A stretch of DNA of 64,000 nt, from the NCBI RefSeq assembly GCF_005925345.1, contig NZ_SSHJ01000017.1, forward strand, positions 39,840 through 103,839, given 5' to 3'. This DNA is from Pedobacter ureilyticus (GTDB lineage Bacteria; Bacteroidota; Bacteroidia; Sphingobacteriales; Sphingobacteriaceae). Within the stretch, counting starts at the first letter, position 1, and every line of letters starts with the position of its first letter. The position numbers and the translations under genes were made by a program. The notes below the pieces were generated by a model. It searched no databases, was not told the DNA's origin, and saw only the letters and a list, made by a program, of their open reading frames with translations. Positions 19,362-26,397 of the stretch are shown in pieces.

Positions 19362-19398
19362 AAAACAAAAAAGCCCTTCCGAAAAATCGGAAAGGCTT
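19362..19398 (-). terminator. Terminator of the beta-barrel gene at 19419
   Basis: A 12-position stem with one mismatch (arms 19371-19382 and 19387-19398, AAGCCCTTCCGA / TCGGAAAGGCTT) followed on the minus strand by a T run, 20 nt past the stop codon. Confidence 0.85.
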
Positions 19399-19418
19399 TA
19401 ATTATTTTTTACTTCTTC

Positions 19419-20054
19419 TTAGAAGTTGAAGCCTAAACCAACAGAGAAAACTTTGTTTTTAACTGCAACATCAATACCTGAACTTTCATCATTCATTATT
19501 TTTCCCAAGCCTAAACCATAACCAGCGTGAAAATTTAAACCGTTAGTTAGTTGGTACCCAGCTAGGAAGTTCAAACCAAAATCCATTCTTTTAAACTCCC
19601 CATCATTTGAGCCAAATGGCATATCTTCTTTAACACCATCTGATTTACCATTCCCTGATAACGCATAGGCTGCATAAGGACCAGCGCCTACAAAAAATTT
19701 ACCAGAACCTGTCTCAAAATTTGCAACCAAATTAACCGGCAATTCTAAGTATGAGATGTTAATAGATGCATCCATATCTTCATCCTCAAACAAAGCTCCC
19801 CCAGATTTAGTCCCCTTACTCATAAAGGTTAAACCAGGTTGAACTGAAAACATTTTGGAAACTTTAATATCGGCGATACCACCAACATAAAATGTTGTTT
19901 TTGAATCGAGACTAACTGACGTGCCCATTGCAGAGAAAGTTAGATTGGGAAAAGCAACACCAGCTTTAACTCCAAAAGAAACAGGTTTGTCTTGAGCATT
20001 AACAGCAGAGGTTAAACCAGCTGCGAGCGTTAATAATAGAAAAATTTTTTTCAT
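19419..20054 (-). CDS. Small outer-membrane beta-barrel (porin-like), copy 1
   Basis: 211 residues. A signal peptide ends at VNA-Q (residue 21), then PVSFGVKAGVAFPNLTFS and alternating strands rich in G, F and Y (YVGGIADIKVSKMFSVQPGLTFMSKG, ELPVNLVANF, FFVGAGPYAAYALSG), ending in a phenylalanine (VGLGFNF) as barrel proteins do. It fits the outer-membrane beta-barrel family PF13568-like group. Role unknown. It has its own terminator and is followed upstream by two similar genes. Confidence 0.85.
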   Translation of the reverse strand: MKKIFLLLTLAAGLTSAVNAQDKPVSFGVKAGVAFPNLTFSAMGTSVSLDSKTTFYVGGIADIKVSKMFSVQPGLTFMSKGTKSGGALFEDEDMDASINISYLELPVNLVANFETGSGKFFVGAGPYAAYALSGNGKSDGVKEDMPFGSNDGEFKRMDFGLNFLAGYQLTNGLNFHAGYGLGLGKIMNDESSGIDVAVKNKVFSVGLGFNF

Positions 20055-20114
20055 TTTAATTTGATTATTTTTTTGAATGTTAATTAATTAGATGCAAAAC
20101 TATAAATTTAGTGG

Positions 20115-20151
20115 AAATAAAAAAGCCCTATTTTTTAAAAACAGGGCTTTG
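20115..20151 (-). terminator. Terminator of the beta-barrel gene at 20168
   Basis: Stem AAAGCCCT / AGGGCTTT (20122-20129 and 20143-20150), extended inside by A/T pairs and followed on the minus strand by a T run. It starts 17 nt after the stop codon. Confidence 0.85.
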
Positions 20152-20167
20152 TATAAAACTAAAAAAA

Positions 20168-20707
20168 CTACAAACCGAAATTTAAAGCTGCTCTTAAACC
20201 AATAAATGAAGAAGTTCCGTTTTTAGACCATCCTTCGTAACGAGCACCGAAATCAATTGCCATCTTATCTGCAACAGGAAATTCAACACCTAAGCTTGGG
20301 GCATATAGAAATGCAGTACCTGAAGCATCATCGCCTGTGGCAATTGCAGCTCCTACTTGTCCTTGAGCATAAAAATTTTCAGCTAAGAAATATCTAACAC
20401 CAGCTTTAAGCGGAACGAACCCAACGCTAGGATATTTAAAACTAAGACCCATTTCGTTAAACTCTTTACCTGTAAATTTTAAATAACCTGCTTCTCCAAC
20501 AAAATTTAGCTTGCTCGCTATTGGCGCTTGGAAGTTTAAAGAACCACCCACACCAAAATTGTAGGCGTCTCCAAAATCTCCCATCGGGAAGGCAAAATCA
20601 GCACCAACACCGATTTTAGAACCTGACATCGCTGGATCTTTAGTTTGTGCATTAGCAGCTAAACCTAAGCCAGCTACAAGAGCAAATGATAATAATAATT
20701 TTTTCAT
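20168..20707 (-). CDS. Small outer-membrane beta-barrel, copy 2
   Basis: 179 residues with a signal peptide (cleavage after NAQ, residue 21). Strands alternate in the barrel pattern (IGVGADFAFPMGDF, LNFVGEAGYLKF, FVPLKAGVRYFL, FYAQGQVGAAIAT) and the protein ends SSFIGLRAALNFGL. The end and the middle (FYAQGQVGAA) are similar to the next gene upstream (FYIEGQAGAAFHVG, FSFIGLKLGYVFGM), so the two are paralogues. Single gene with its own terminator; function unknown. Confidence 0.85.
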   Translation of the reverse strand: MKKLLLSFALVAGLGLAANAQTKDPAMSGSKIGVGADFAFPMGDFGDAYNFGVGGSLNFQAPIASKLNFVGEAGYLKFTGKEFNEMGLSFKYPSVGFVPLKAGVRYFLAENFYAQGQVGAAIATGDDASGTAFLYAPSLGVEFPVADKMAIDFGARYEGWSKNGTSSFIGLRAALNFGL

Positions 20708-20833
20708 TTTAAGTAATTTAAATTTGTTTTAATGATTAATAATCGCTCCAATAGACGCAACAATACTGCCAATCGTTACGAAAAAGCATCAAAAAAATTA
20801 CAAACAAATGAAAATCAACAGAATAATTTTCAA

Positions 20834-21376
20834 TTACATCCCAAAAACGTAACCTAACTTTAAGCCAATAAAGCTGAAACTTGTAGTTTTTAGTGTAGTA
20901 GTTGCCCCATAACTGGTATTGGTCCAAGCTTCGTAACGCAGTCCAAATTCTAACTTGCTGTTAGCACTGCCTGTTTTAATATAGGTTCCAAACCCTGGCG
21001 ACCAAACAAAGGATGTTTTAGAAGCGCCGCCGACATGAAATGCAGCACCTGCTTGTCCTTCGATATAGAAATCTTGACTTGGATAATGCTTAAAACCCAA
21101 CTTAATTGGTACGGCTTCTATATTTGCTAATTTAGTCCCTAATTTTCTTTTGGTTAAAAACAGATTATAACCACCATTGGCGGTAATGGCATACTTATCG
21201 GCAATGCCAATTTCGGCCTTTACAGCACCACCAAAGCCCACGCCACTAATGCTGGAGGCGTTGCCAGTAGGCAGGTTAATTTCTGGAGCCAAACCAATTT
21301 TGATTTGTTGAGCTTGCGCACTAAACGAAAGTGACGAAGCTACAAAAAACACAACAACGAATAGCTTAAATTTCAT
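20834..21376 (-). CDS. Small outer-membrane beta-barrel, copy 3
   Basis: The ATG at 21376 (MKFKLFVVVFFVASSLSF) gives a 180-residue protein with a clear signal peptide ending AQA-Q; an upstream TTG in frame adds 13 unlikely residues. The barrel pattern and last residues resemble copy 2. No terminator is visible directly after the stop, unlike the two neighbours, and an AT-rich 126-bp gap separates it from copy 2. It lies downstream of gldA on the same strand, about 43 nt away, so co-transcription is possible. Confidence 0.82.
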   Translation of the reverse strand: MKFKLFVVVFFVASSLSFSAQAQQIKIGLAPEINLPTGNASSISGVGFGGAVKAEIGIADKYAITANGGYNLFLTKRKLGTKLANIEAVPIKLGFKHYPSQDFYIEGQAGAAFHVGGASKTSFVWSPGFGTYIKTGSANSKLEFGLRYEAWTNTSYGATTTLKTTSFSFIGLKLGYVFGM

Positions 21377-21419
21377 ATTGATGGGTAAACTTAAAGTGGA
21401 TTTCTTAAATAGCAATGAA

Positions 21420-22127
21420 TTACTGCGTTAATTTTTTAAAAATATCTTCCAAAGAAGCCCCAGCATGCTCTTTTTTAAGATCGGCAATGGCTGCGTTAGC
21501 TACCAAAGCACCTTTATTGATAATGATCACATCATCGCAAAGCGCTTCCACTTCTTGCATGATATGTGTAGAAATAATTACGGTTTTATCCTTACCTAAG
21601 TTTTTAATTAATGCCCTAATATCGGTTAACTGATTGGGGTCTAAACCAGAGGTAGGCTCATCTAAAATCAGTACCTGAGGTTGGTGGATAATAGCTTGTG
21701 CTAAACCGACACGTTGCTTGTAGCCTTTAGATAGCATTCCGATTTTTTTGTGCTGTTCTTGCGTTAAACCTACCAATTTAATCACATCTTCAACCCGTTT
21801 GGATCTGTTTTTGAGCCCATAGGTTTCGGCAACAAAGCCTAAAAACTCGCGAACATACATGTCTATATACAAAGGCGTGTTTTCTGGAAGGTAACCAATC
21901 AGTTTTTTGATTTCTAGCGGCTCCAATTTCATGTCTTTACCTGCAATTTCGGCTTGGCCAGAAGTAGGCTGCAAATAACCTGTCAGCATTTTCATGGTGG
22001 TAGATTTACCAGCACCATTTGGACCTAAAAAGCCCAATATACGACCAGGCTTCGCTTCGAAATTAATTTGGTTTACTGCCTTTTGTTCACCATAGTGTTT
22101 GGCTAAATTTCTTACTATTACACTCAA
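21420..22127 (-). CDS. gldA: Gliding motility ABC transporter ATPase GldA
   Basis: 235 residues, a full ABC ATPase. Walker A GPNGAGKST (residues 35-43), signature LSKGYKQRVGLAQAI, Walker B VLILDEPTSGLD and switch histidine in VIISTHIMQEVEA. Overall sequence (MSVIVRNLAKHYGEQKAV, GYLPENTPLYIDMYVREFL) fits GldA-type ATPases, and gldF and gldG lie about 2.1 kb further along the same strand. It energises the GldFG complex at the inner membrane. The stop is 4 nt from the start of the glycerophosphodiesterase upstream region, so the upstream gene and gldA may be coupled. Confidence 0.88.
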   Translation of the reverse strand: MSVIVRNLAKHYGEQKAVNQINFEAKPGRILGFLGPNGAGKSTTMKMLTGYLQPTSGQAEIAGKDMKLEPLEIKKLIGYLPENTPLYIDMYVREFLGFVAETYGLKNRSKRVEDVIKLVGLTQEQHKKIGMLSKGYKQRVGLAQAIIHQPQVLILDEPTSGLDPNQLTDIRALIKNLGKDKTVIISTHIMQEVEALCDDVIIINKGALVANAAIADLKKEHAGASLEDIFKKLTQ

Positions 22128-22131
22128 AATA

Positions 22132-23049
22132 TTATCGCTTTAAGTTTTTAAAAAGCAACTGCTTATCGTTACGATAAGCATCTAATTGCTCGCCAGCTAA
22201 AACTACCTCATCGGTAGAAAGCACATCGGCACCATTGGCTACCAAATTGCGATATACCTGTTTATTTTTATTTGCCTTTGCACTTCTATCTAAGTTGCCC
22301 ATGGTGCCCAAAATAGCACTAATCTTCTTATTATTTAGATATTTATAAAGGCTTTGATCTGGCTCGGCAACACCTACAAAGGCAACAATTTTATCATTGG
22401 GCACCCCCATTTGGTTTAAACGCTCCAAATCTTCGGGGCTCTTTACTGTAGCAGAAATCATCAAATCTGGCGCCAACTCATGCACCTTAGCAGCTTGATT
22501 AGCGTTGTAGGTAATGATGATGGAATTGTTTTCTGATTTAGTTTTGCGTACAGCTGCAATAATTTTCTCGTAAGGCACTCCCCTTTTGATATCAATAGTG
22601 AAAAGCACTTTATTTTTACCCCACTTTAACACCTCTTCTAGTGTAGGGATTTTAAAATCGGTTATTTTTCCCTCATCATCTTTTAAAGTAAACTTTTGCA
22701 GCTCGCTGTAAGTATAAGAAGAAACTAAGCCCGCACCTGTAGAAGTTCGATCCAGCTTATCATCATGCATAATTACTAAGGTAGAATCTTTACTTAAAGC
22801 CACATCGAACTCAATAATTACAGGCTGATAAGTGGTGGCATTTTCAAAAGTTTCAATGGCATTTTCGGGGAAACCTGGCATTGGCCCACCACGGTGCGCA
22901 CTTAACAAAGGATATTTCCCCGTTTTTTTGTTCAAGAAATCTTGAAATTCTTTAGCCGTTTTAAAGCTAATGTAATAATGCTTAGCTGGCGCAATACAGG
23001 CAAGCCCGGATAAAGTAATTGCTAAAAATAAGAGTTGTATTTTTTTCAT
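22132..23049 (-). CDS. Glycerophosphodiester phosphodiesterase, exported (copy 3)
   Basis: 305 residues. Signal peptide MKKIQLLFLAITLSGLACIAPA. GDPD residues: AHRGG (His52, Arg53), PENA (Glu62), IEFDVALSKDS (Glu80, Asp82) and MHDDKLDRTS (His95). More distant from copies 1 and 2 than those are from each other, but the same pre-motif architecture (a short KEFQDFL helix before AHRGG) is kept. It ends 4 nt before gldA begins, so the two genes are probably one transcript. Confidence 0.9.
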   Translation of the reverse strand: MKKIQLLFLAITLSGLACIAPAKHYYISFKTAKEFQDFLNKKTGKYPLLSAHRGGPMPGFPENAIETFENATTYQPVIIEFDVALSKDSTLVIMHDDKLDRTSTGAGLVSSYTYSELQKFTLKDDEGKITDFKIPTLEEVLKWGKNKVLFTIDIKRGVPYEKIIAAVRKTKSENNSIIITYNANQAAKVHELAPDLMISATVKSPEDLERLNQMGVPNDKIVAFVGVAEPDQSLYKYLNNKKISAILGTMGNLDRSAKANKNKQVYRNLVANGADVLSTDEVVLAGEQLDAYRNDKQLLFKNLKR

Positions 23050-23136
23050 CTAATTTTTTTAACGATGATGAAATGCAAAGGTAGTTTTTGTTTTACCAGC
23101 CAAGAAATTTAAGGACGTTTAGTTGTGCCAAATGCT

Positions 23137-24186
23137 TCACCTCTTCAAAAAATTCCAAACGGAATCTTCTTTTTTATTTTTTTTGTCTTGGATAAGTGCA
23201 GCAACGACTTGATCTAATAAATTTTCATTCTCGCTAACCAATTTATCGGCAAGCGAAATAATTTTTTGAATGTTATGCGGTGTAGCGGCATCCATAGCGG
23301 GATCAATTGAGGATAAATTATTAGGTTCGATACGAATGTAATTACCACTTTTCTTAACAGAGTGGAAAAGCTGTTTCATAAAATAATCTGTGCTCTCGGC
23401 AGAACTGCTGCTCATGATATCTACCAGCGCCGGACCTATAGAAATTGCTCGTTTCTTTTTAAAATCTTCGTAGTTGTAGGATATTTTAGATAAACCTGTA
23501 CCCAGAGACAGCACCCAAAAATCATCTATTTTATAAGTATTGTAGTTTTTAATAACCTCCAGCAAAGCTGATAACGAAGGGTTGTGCGCAAATACGCCAC
23601 CATCTACCAAAGGATAGCGAGTTTTGGCCAATGAGAAAATTTCTGCCACTGAGAAATAGGTTGGCGCAGCTGAAGTTGCTCTACAAACATCTCTAATGAA
23701 GAAATCACGAGAATCACCATGAGAAATTGCTTTCTGTTGGCGAAAGAGATGGTTTTTACGGAGTTCGATATCGTAAGCCGTGATGATACAAGGCCTGATC
23801 AATTCACTTAATTTTTTATCTCCAAAATAACCATAAAGCACTTTTTCTAAAATTGTAGCATCATAAAGCTCGCTCAGCAAACCAAATTTACTAAGGAAAC
23901 GACGCCATGGTTTTGCGGCAAATATTTCTACTCCATGATTAAGGTATATATCAAGCGCTTGTTTTGCACTATATTTTTGCTTAGTGGGCTCATCATCGCT
24001 AGGGCACAACAGTATTGATAACAAGATACCGCCTGTACTTGTGCCAGCAAAAAAATCGAAATAATCGGTAAGATGGGCATTGGGGTTTTGGGTTGCTCGC
24101 TGAATTTTATCTTCCAATGCTACCAAAATCATCCCTGGTATAATACCACGAATACCACCGCCATCTATGGAAAGTATCCTTTTCAT
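23137..24186 (-). CDS. Patatin-like phospholipase
   Basis: 349 residues without signal peptide. The patatin fold is complete: oxyanion hole GGGIRG (residues 9-14), nucleophile elbow GTSTG (Ser50) and catalytic DGG (Asp195, in LVDGGVFAHNPS). The catalytic dyad Ser50-Asp195 hydrolyses acyl chains of phospholipids. Cytoplasmic patatins of this type occur as lone metabolic genes and also as CBASS or retron effectors; no cyclase, ubiquitin-like or HORMA gene is near, so a defence role has no support here. Confidence 0.9.
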   Translation of the reverse strand: MKRILSIDGGGIRGIIPGMILVALEDKIQRATQNPNAHLTDYFDFFAGTSTGGILLSILLCPSDDEPTKQKYSAKQALDIYLNHGVEIFAAKPWRRFLSKFGLLSELYDATILEKVLYGYFGDKKLSELIRPCIITAYDIELRKNHLFRQQKAISHGDSRDFFIRDVCRATSAAPTYFSVAEIFSLAKTRYPLVDGGVFAHNPSLSALLEVIKNYNTYKIDDFWVLSLGTGLSKISYNYEDFKKKRAISIGPALVDIMSSSSAESTDYFMKQLFHSVKKSGNYIRIEPNNLSSIDPAMDAATPHNIQKIISLADKLVSENENLLDQVVAALIQDKKNKKEDSVWNFLKR

Positions 24187-24330
24187 TAATTTATCTTCCT
24201 TCTGTAAACATCCGAATGTAGGAAAAATTTAGATTTATTCCTTTTTTAACCATGCAAGAGATTTAGCTTGCTTTAGTATAATCGTTCTTTGCGGTGCTTC
24301 GCTAAAACTTCGAAAAACTTTGCGTTTATT

Positions 24331-24670
24331 TTTTCACCATCTAAGACACCTAAGCTCATACTAGTTGATGATCAGTTTTTAACGCAAAGGATAGAAGAGT
24401 TTCGCAGAGAACGCAAAGTTTGAAATGTTAATTTTTATTTTTTCAACATCTAAGACAACTAAGTTCATACTAGTTGATGATCAGTTTTTAACACAAAGGA
24501 TGGAAGAGTTTCGCAGAGAACGCAAAGTTTGAAATGTTAACGTTTGTTAATGTTTATTCTTTTACCATCTAAGACACCTAAGTTCATACTAGTTGATGAT
24601 CAGTTTTTAACGCAAAGGATAGAAGAGTTTCGCAGAGAACGCAAAGTTTGAAATGTTAACGTTTGTTAAT
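24331..24670. repeat. Three-copy tandem repeat, period 109 and 119 bp
   Basis: The word CATCTAAGACA starts at 24338, 24447 and 24566, and each unit continues with ACTAGTTGATGATCAG, then AAAGGATxGAAGAGTTTCG and CAGAGAACGCAAAG. The last unit ends with AACGTTTGTTAAT at 24670. Units 2 and 3 are nearly identical; the spacer before unit 3 is 10 nt longer. The CGCAGAGAACGCAAAG word belongs to a dispersed group also found at 33507-33547 and, inverted, at 46936-46989. Confidence 0.9.
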
Positions 24671-24674
24671 TAAA

Positions 24675-24780
24675 CCTGATAGAAATGAAAAGCCCGCAAG
24701 CGAGCCTAGCGAGTGCGGACTTGTAATGTATAGCAGGACTTTCGGAACTGATATGCACTGCAGTTGATTTTCAAAAACCT
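24675..24780 (+). ncRNA. Structured RNA-like element, copy A (Flavo-1-like, tentative)
   Basis: Outer helix CCTGATA (24675-24681) with TAGCAGG (24731-24737), an inner hairpin AGCCCGCA...TGCGGACT (24691-24721) and a conserved 3' tail GGACTTTCGGAACTGATATGC reaching TTTTCAAA. The ends match copies B (39680) and C (49545), while the inner hairpin sequence differs and still pairs. From memory this resembles the Bacteroidota Flavo-1 RNA motif. It ends about 45 nt before glyQS but upstream of that gene's promoter box. Confidence 0.55.
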
Positions 24781-24815
24781 TAAAGCTTACGCCTTTAAAC
24801 CCTCCACCTTTTTAT

Positions 24816-24823
24816 TATCTTTG
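24816..24823 (+). promoter_or_regulatory. Promoter -7 box of glyQS
   Basis: TATCTTTG is an exact match to the Bacteroidota -7 consensus TAnnTTTG. The expected start of transcription, about 7 nt further, falls at or next to the ATG at 24831, suggesting a very short leader. The -33 region is not convincing. Confidence 0.45.
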
Positions 24824-24830
24824 CCCCACT

Positions 24831-26312
24831 ATGGCTCAGAAAAATAACGACGAAATTTTTAAAAACGTAATATCGCACGCCAAGGAATATGGTTTTGTAT
24901 TTCAAAGCAGCGAAATATATGATGGCTTAAGTGCCGTTTACGACTACGGACAATTGGGCGCCGAACTGAAAAACAACATTAAAACCTATTGGTGGAAAGC
25001 AATGGTGCAGATGCACGAGAATATTGTAGGCATTGATTCTGCGATCTTCATGCATCCAAAAGTTTGGAAAGCCAGCGGCCACGTTGATGGTTTTAACGAC
25101 CCGATGATTGACAATAAGGATAGCAAAAAACGCTACCGTGCCGATCAGTTATTGGAAGATAAAATTGCGAAATACGAAAAAGACGGCAAAACCGAAAAGG
25201 CGGCAAAATTGCAAGCCGATATGGACGATGCCCTAAAGGCTGAAGATTTGCCTCGCTTAAAGGTATTAATTGAAGAGCATGAAATTGCTTGTCCGGTTAG
25301 TGGCACCAGAAACTGGACGGATGTACGCCAATTTAACCTGATGTTTGATACGCAATTTGGTGCCATGGCCGATGGTAGCGAAAAGGTTTACCTTCGCCCC
25401 GAAACGGCTCAAGGTATTTTTGTGAACTTTTTAAACGTACAAAAAACGGGCAGGTTGAAAATTCCTTTCGGGATTGCGCAAATTGGTAAAGCTTTTAGAA
25501 ATGAGGTAATTGCCCGCCAGTTCATTATGCGTATGCGTGAGTTTGAACAGATGGAAATGCAATTTTTTGTACGCCCAGGCGAGGATAAAAAATGGTTCGA
25601 ATATTGGAAAGAAGCTCGTTTGAAATGGCACAAAGCTTTGGGCACAGCCCCAGAGAAATACCGTTACCACGACCACGTAAAATTGGCCCACTATGCTAAC
25701 GCGGCTACCGATATTGAATTTGAATTTCCATTTGGATTTAAAGAGGTAGAAGGTATACACAGTAGAACTGATTTTGATTTAACGCAACACCAAGAGTACA
25801 GCGGTAAAAAAATGCAGTATTTTGATGCCGAACTGGATGAAAACGGCAAACCTTACGGCAATTACGTGCCTTATGTAATTGAAACTTCGATTGGTTTAGA
25901 TAGAATGTTCTTGTTAACGATGATTAACGCATTGGAAGAGGAAGATTTGAGTACACCAGAAAAACAAGACAGCAGAACCTTATTGCGTTTGCACCCTGCC
26001 TTAGCACCAATTAAAGCGGCTATTTTCCCATTAACTAAAAAAGATGGTTTGCCAGAAAAAGCTCGTGAGGTAATGGATGCGCTGAAATTTGATTTCAACT
26101 GTATTTATGAAGAAAAAGATGCGATTGGTAAACGTTACCGCAGGCAAGATGCGATTGGTACGCCTTTCTGCATCACGGTAGATCACCAAACTTTAGAAGA
26201 TAATACGGTTACCATCCGCCATAGAGATACCATGGAGCAACAACGTATTGAAATTAAAGATTTGCACTGGACCATAGAAAGCAAAGTAAGCTGGAGAAGT
26301 TTGCTGAGTTAA
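24831..26312 (+). CDS. glyQS: Glycyl-tRNA synthetase, single-chain dimeric type
   Basis: 493 residues, a class II synthetase of the alpha2 type. Motifs include GFVFQSSEIYDGLSAVYDYG near the N-terminus, LMFDTQFG and YLRPETAQGIFVNF (motif region 1/2), FGIAQIGKAFRNE, MREFEQMEMQFF, VPYVIETSIGLDRMFL (motif 3) and an anticodon-binding domain from LAPIKAAIFPL on. It charges tRNA-Gly with glycine in the cytoplasm. The region around residues 100-140 contains a charged helical insert typical of this type. Transcribed alone from the TATCTTTG promoter; ended by the hairpin at 26343. Confidence 0.97.
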   Translation: MAQKNNDEIFKNVISHAKEYGFVFQSSEIYDGLSAVYDYGQLGAELKNNIKTYWWKAMVQMHENIVGIDSAIFMHPKVWKASGHVDGFNDPMIDNKDSKKRYRADQLLEDKIAKYEKDGKTEKAAKLQADMDDALKAEDLPRLKVLIEEHEIACPVSGTRNWTDVRQFNLMFDTQFGAMADGSEKVYLRPETAQGIFVNFLNVQKTGRLKIPFGIAQIGKAFRNEVIARQFIMRMREFEQMEMQFFVRPGEDKKWFEYWKEARLKWHKALGTAPEKYRYHDHVKLAHYANAATDIEFEFPFGFKEVEGIHSRTDFDLTQHQEYSGKKMQYFDAELDENGKPYGNYVPYVIETSIGLDRMFLLTMINALEEEDLSTPEKQDSRTLLRLHPALAPIKAAIFPLTKKDGLPEKAREVMDALKFDFNCIYEEKDAIGKRYRRQDAIGTPFCITVDHQTLEDNTVTIRHRDTMEQQRIEIKDLHWTIESKVSWRSLLS

Positions 26313-26342
26313 TTTACAAATCGCATAAAAACTTTATATTTA

Positions 26343-26384
26343 TCCAGAAGAATGATTTTTACTAATCGTCTTCTGGATTTTTTA
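26343..26384 (+). terminator. Rho-independent terminator of glyQS
   Basis: A 9-bp stem TCCAGAAGA / TCTTCTGGA (26343-26351 and 26369-26377) closing a 17-nt loop, followed by TTTTTTATTTT, 30 nt past the stop. Confidence 0.85.
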
Positions 26385-26397
26385 TTTTAACGCATTT

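Larger units (their letters stand above)
24187..24830. other. Repeat-filled gene-free stretch, 644 bp
   Basis: No coding sequence was recognised. In order it contains a degenerate CGTTCTTTGCGGTGC / AACTTTGCG word group (24288-24327), a three-unit tandem repeat (24331-24670), a structured RNA-like element (24675-24780), and the glyQS promoter box (24816-24823). Confidence 0.8.

Noticed and set aside
23137..24186. Patatin as an effector of an anti-phage (CBASS-like) system
   Set aside because: No cyclase, HORMA, ubiquitin-like or retron gene lies within reach; neighbours are housekeeping genes and repeats.
24331..24670. CRISPR array
   Set aside because: Units are 109-119 bp and nearly identical throughout, without alternating short repeats and unique spacers, and no cas gene is near.
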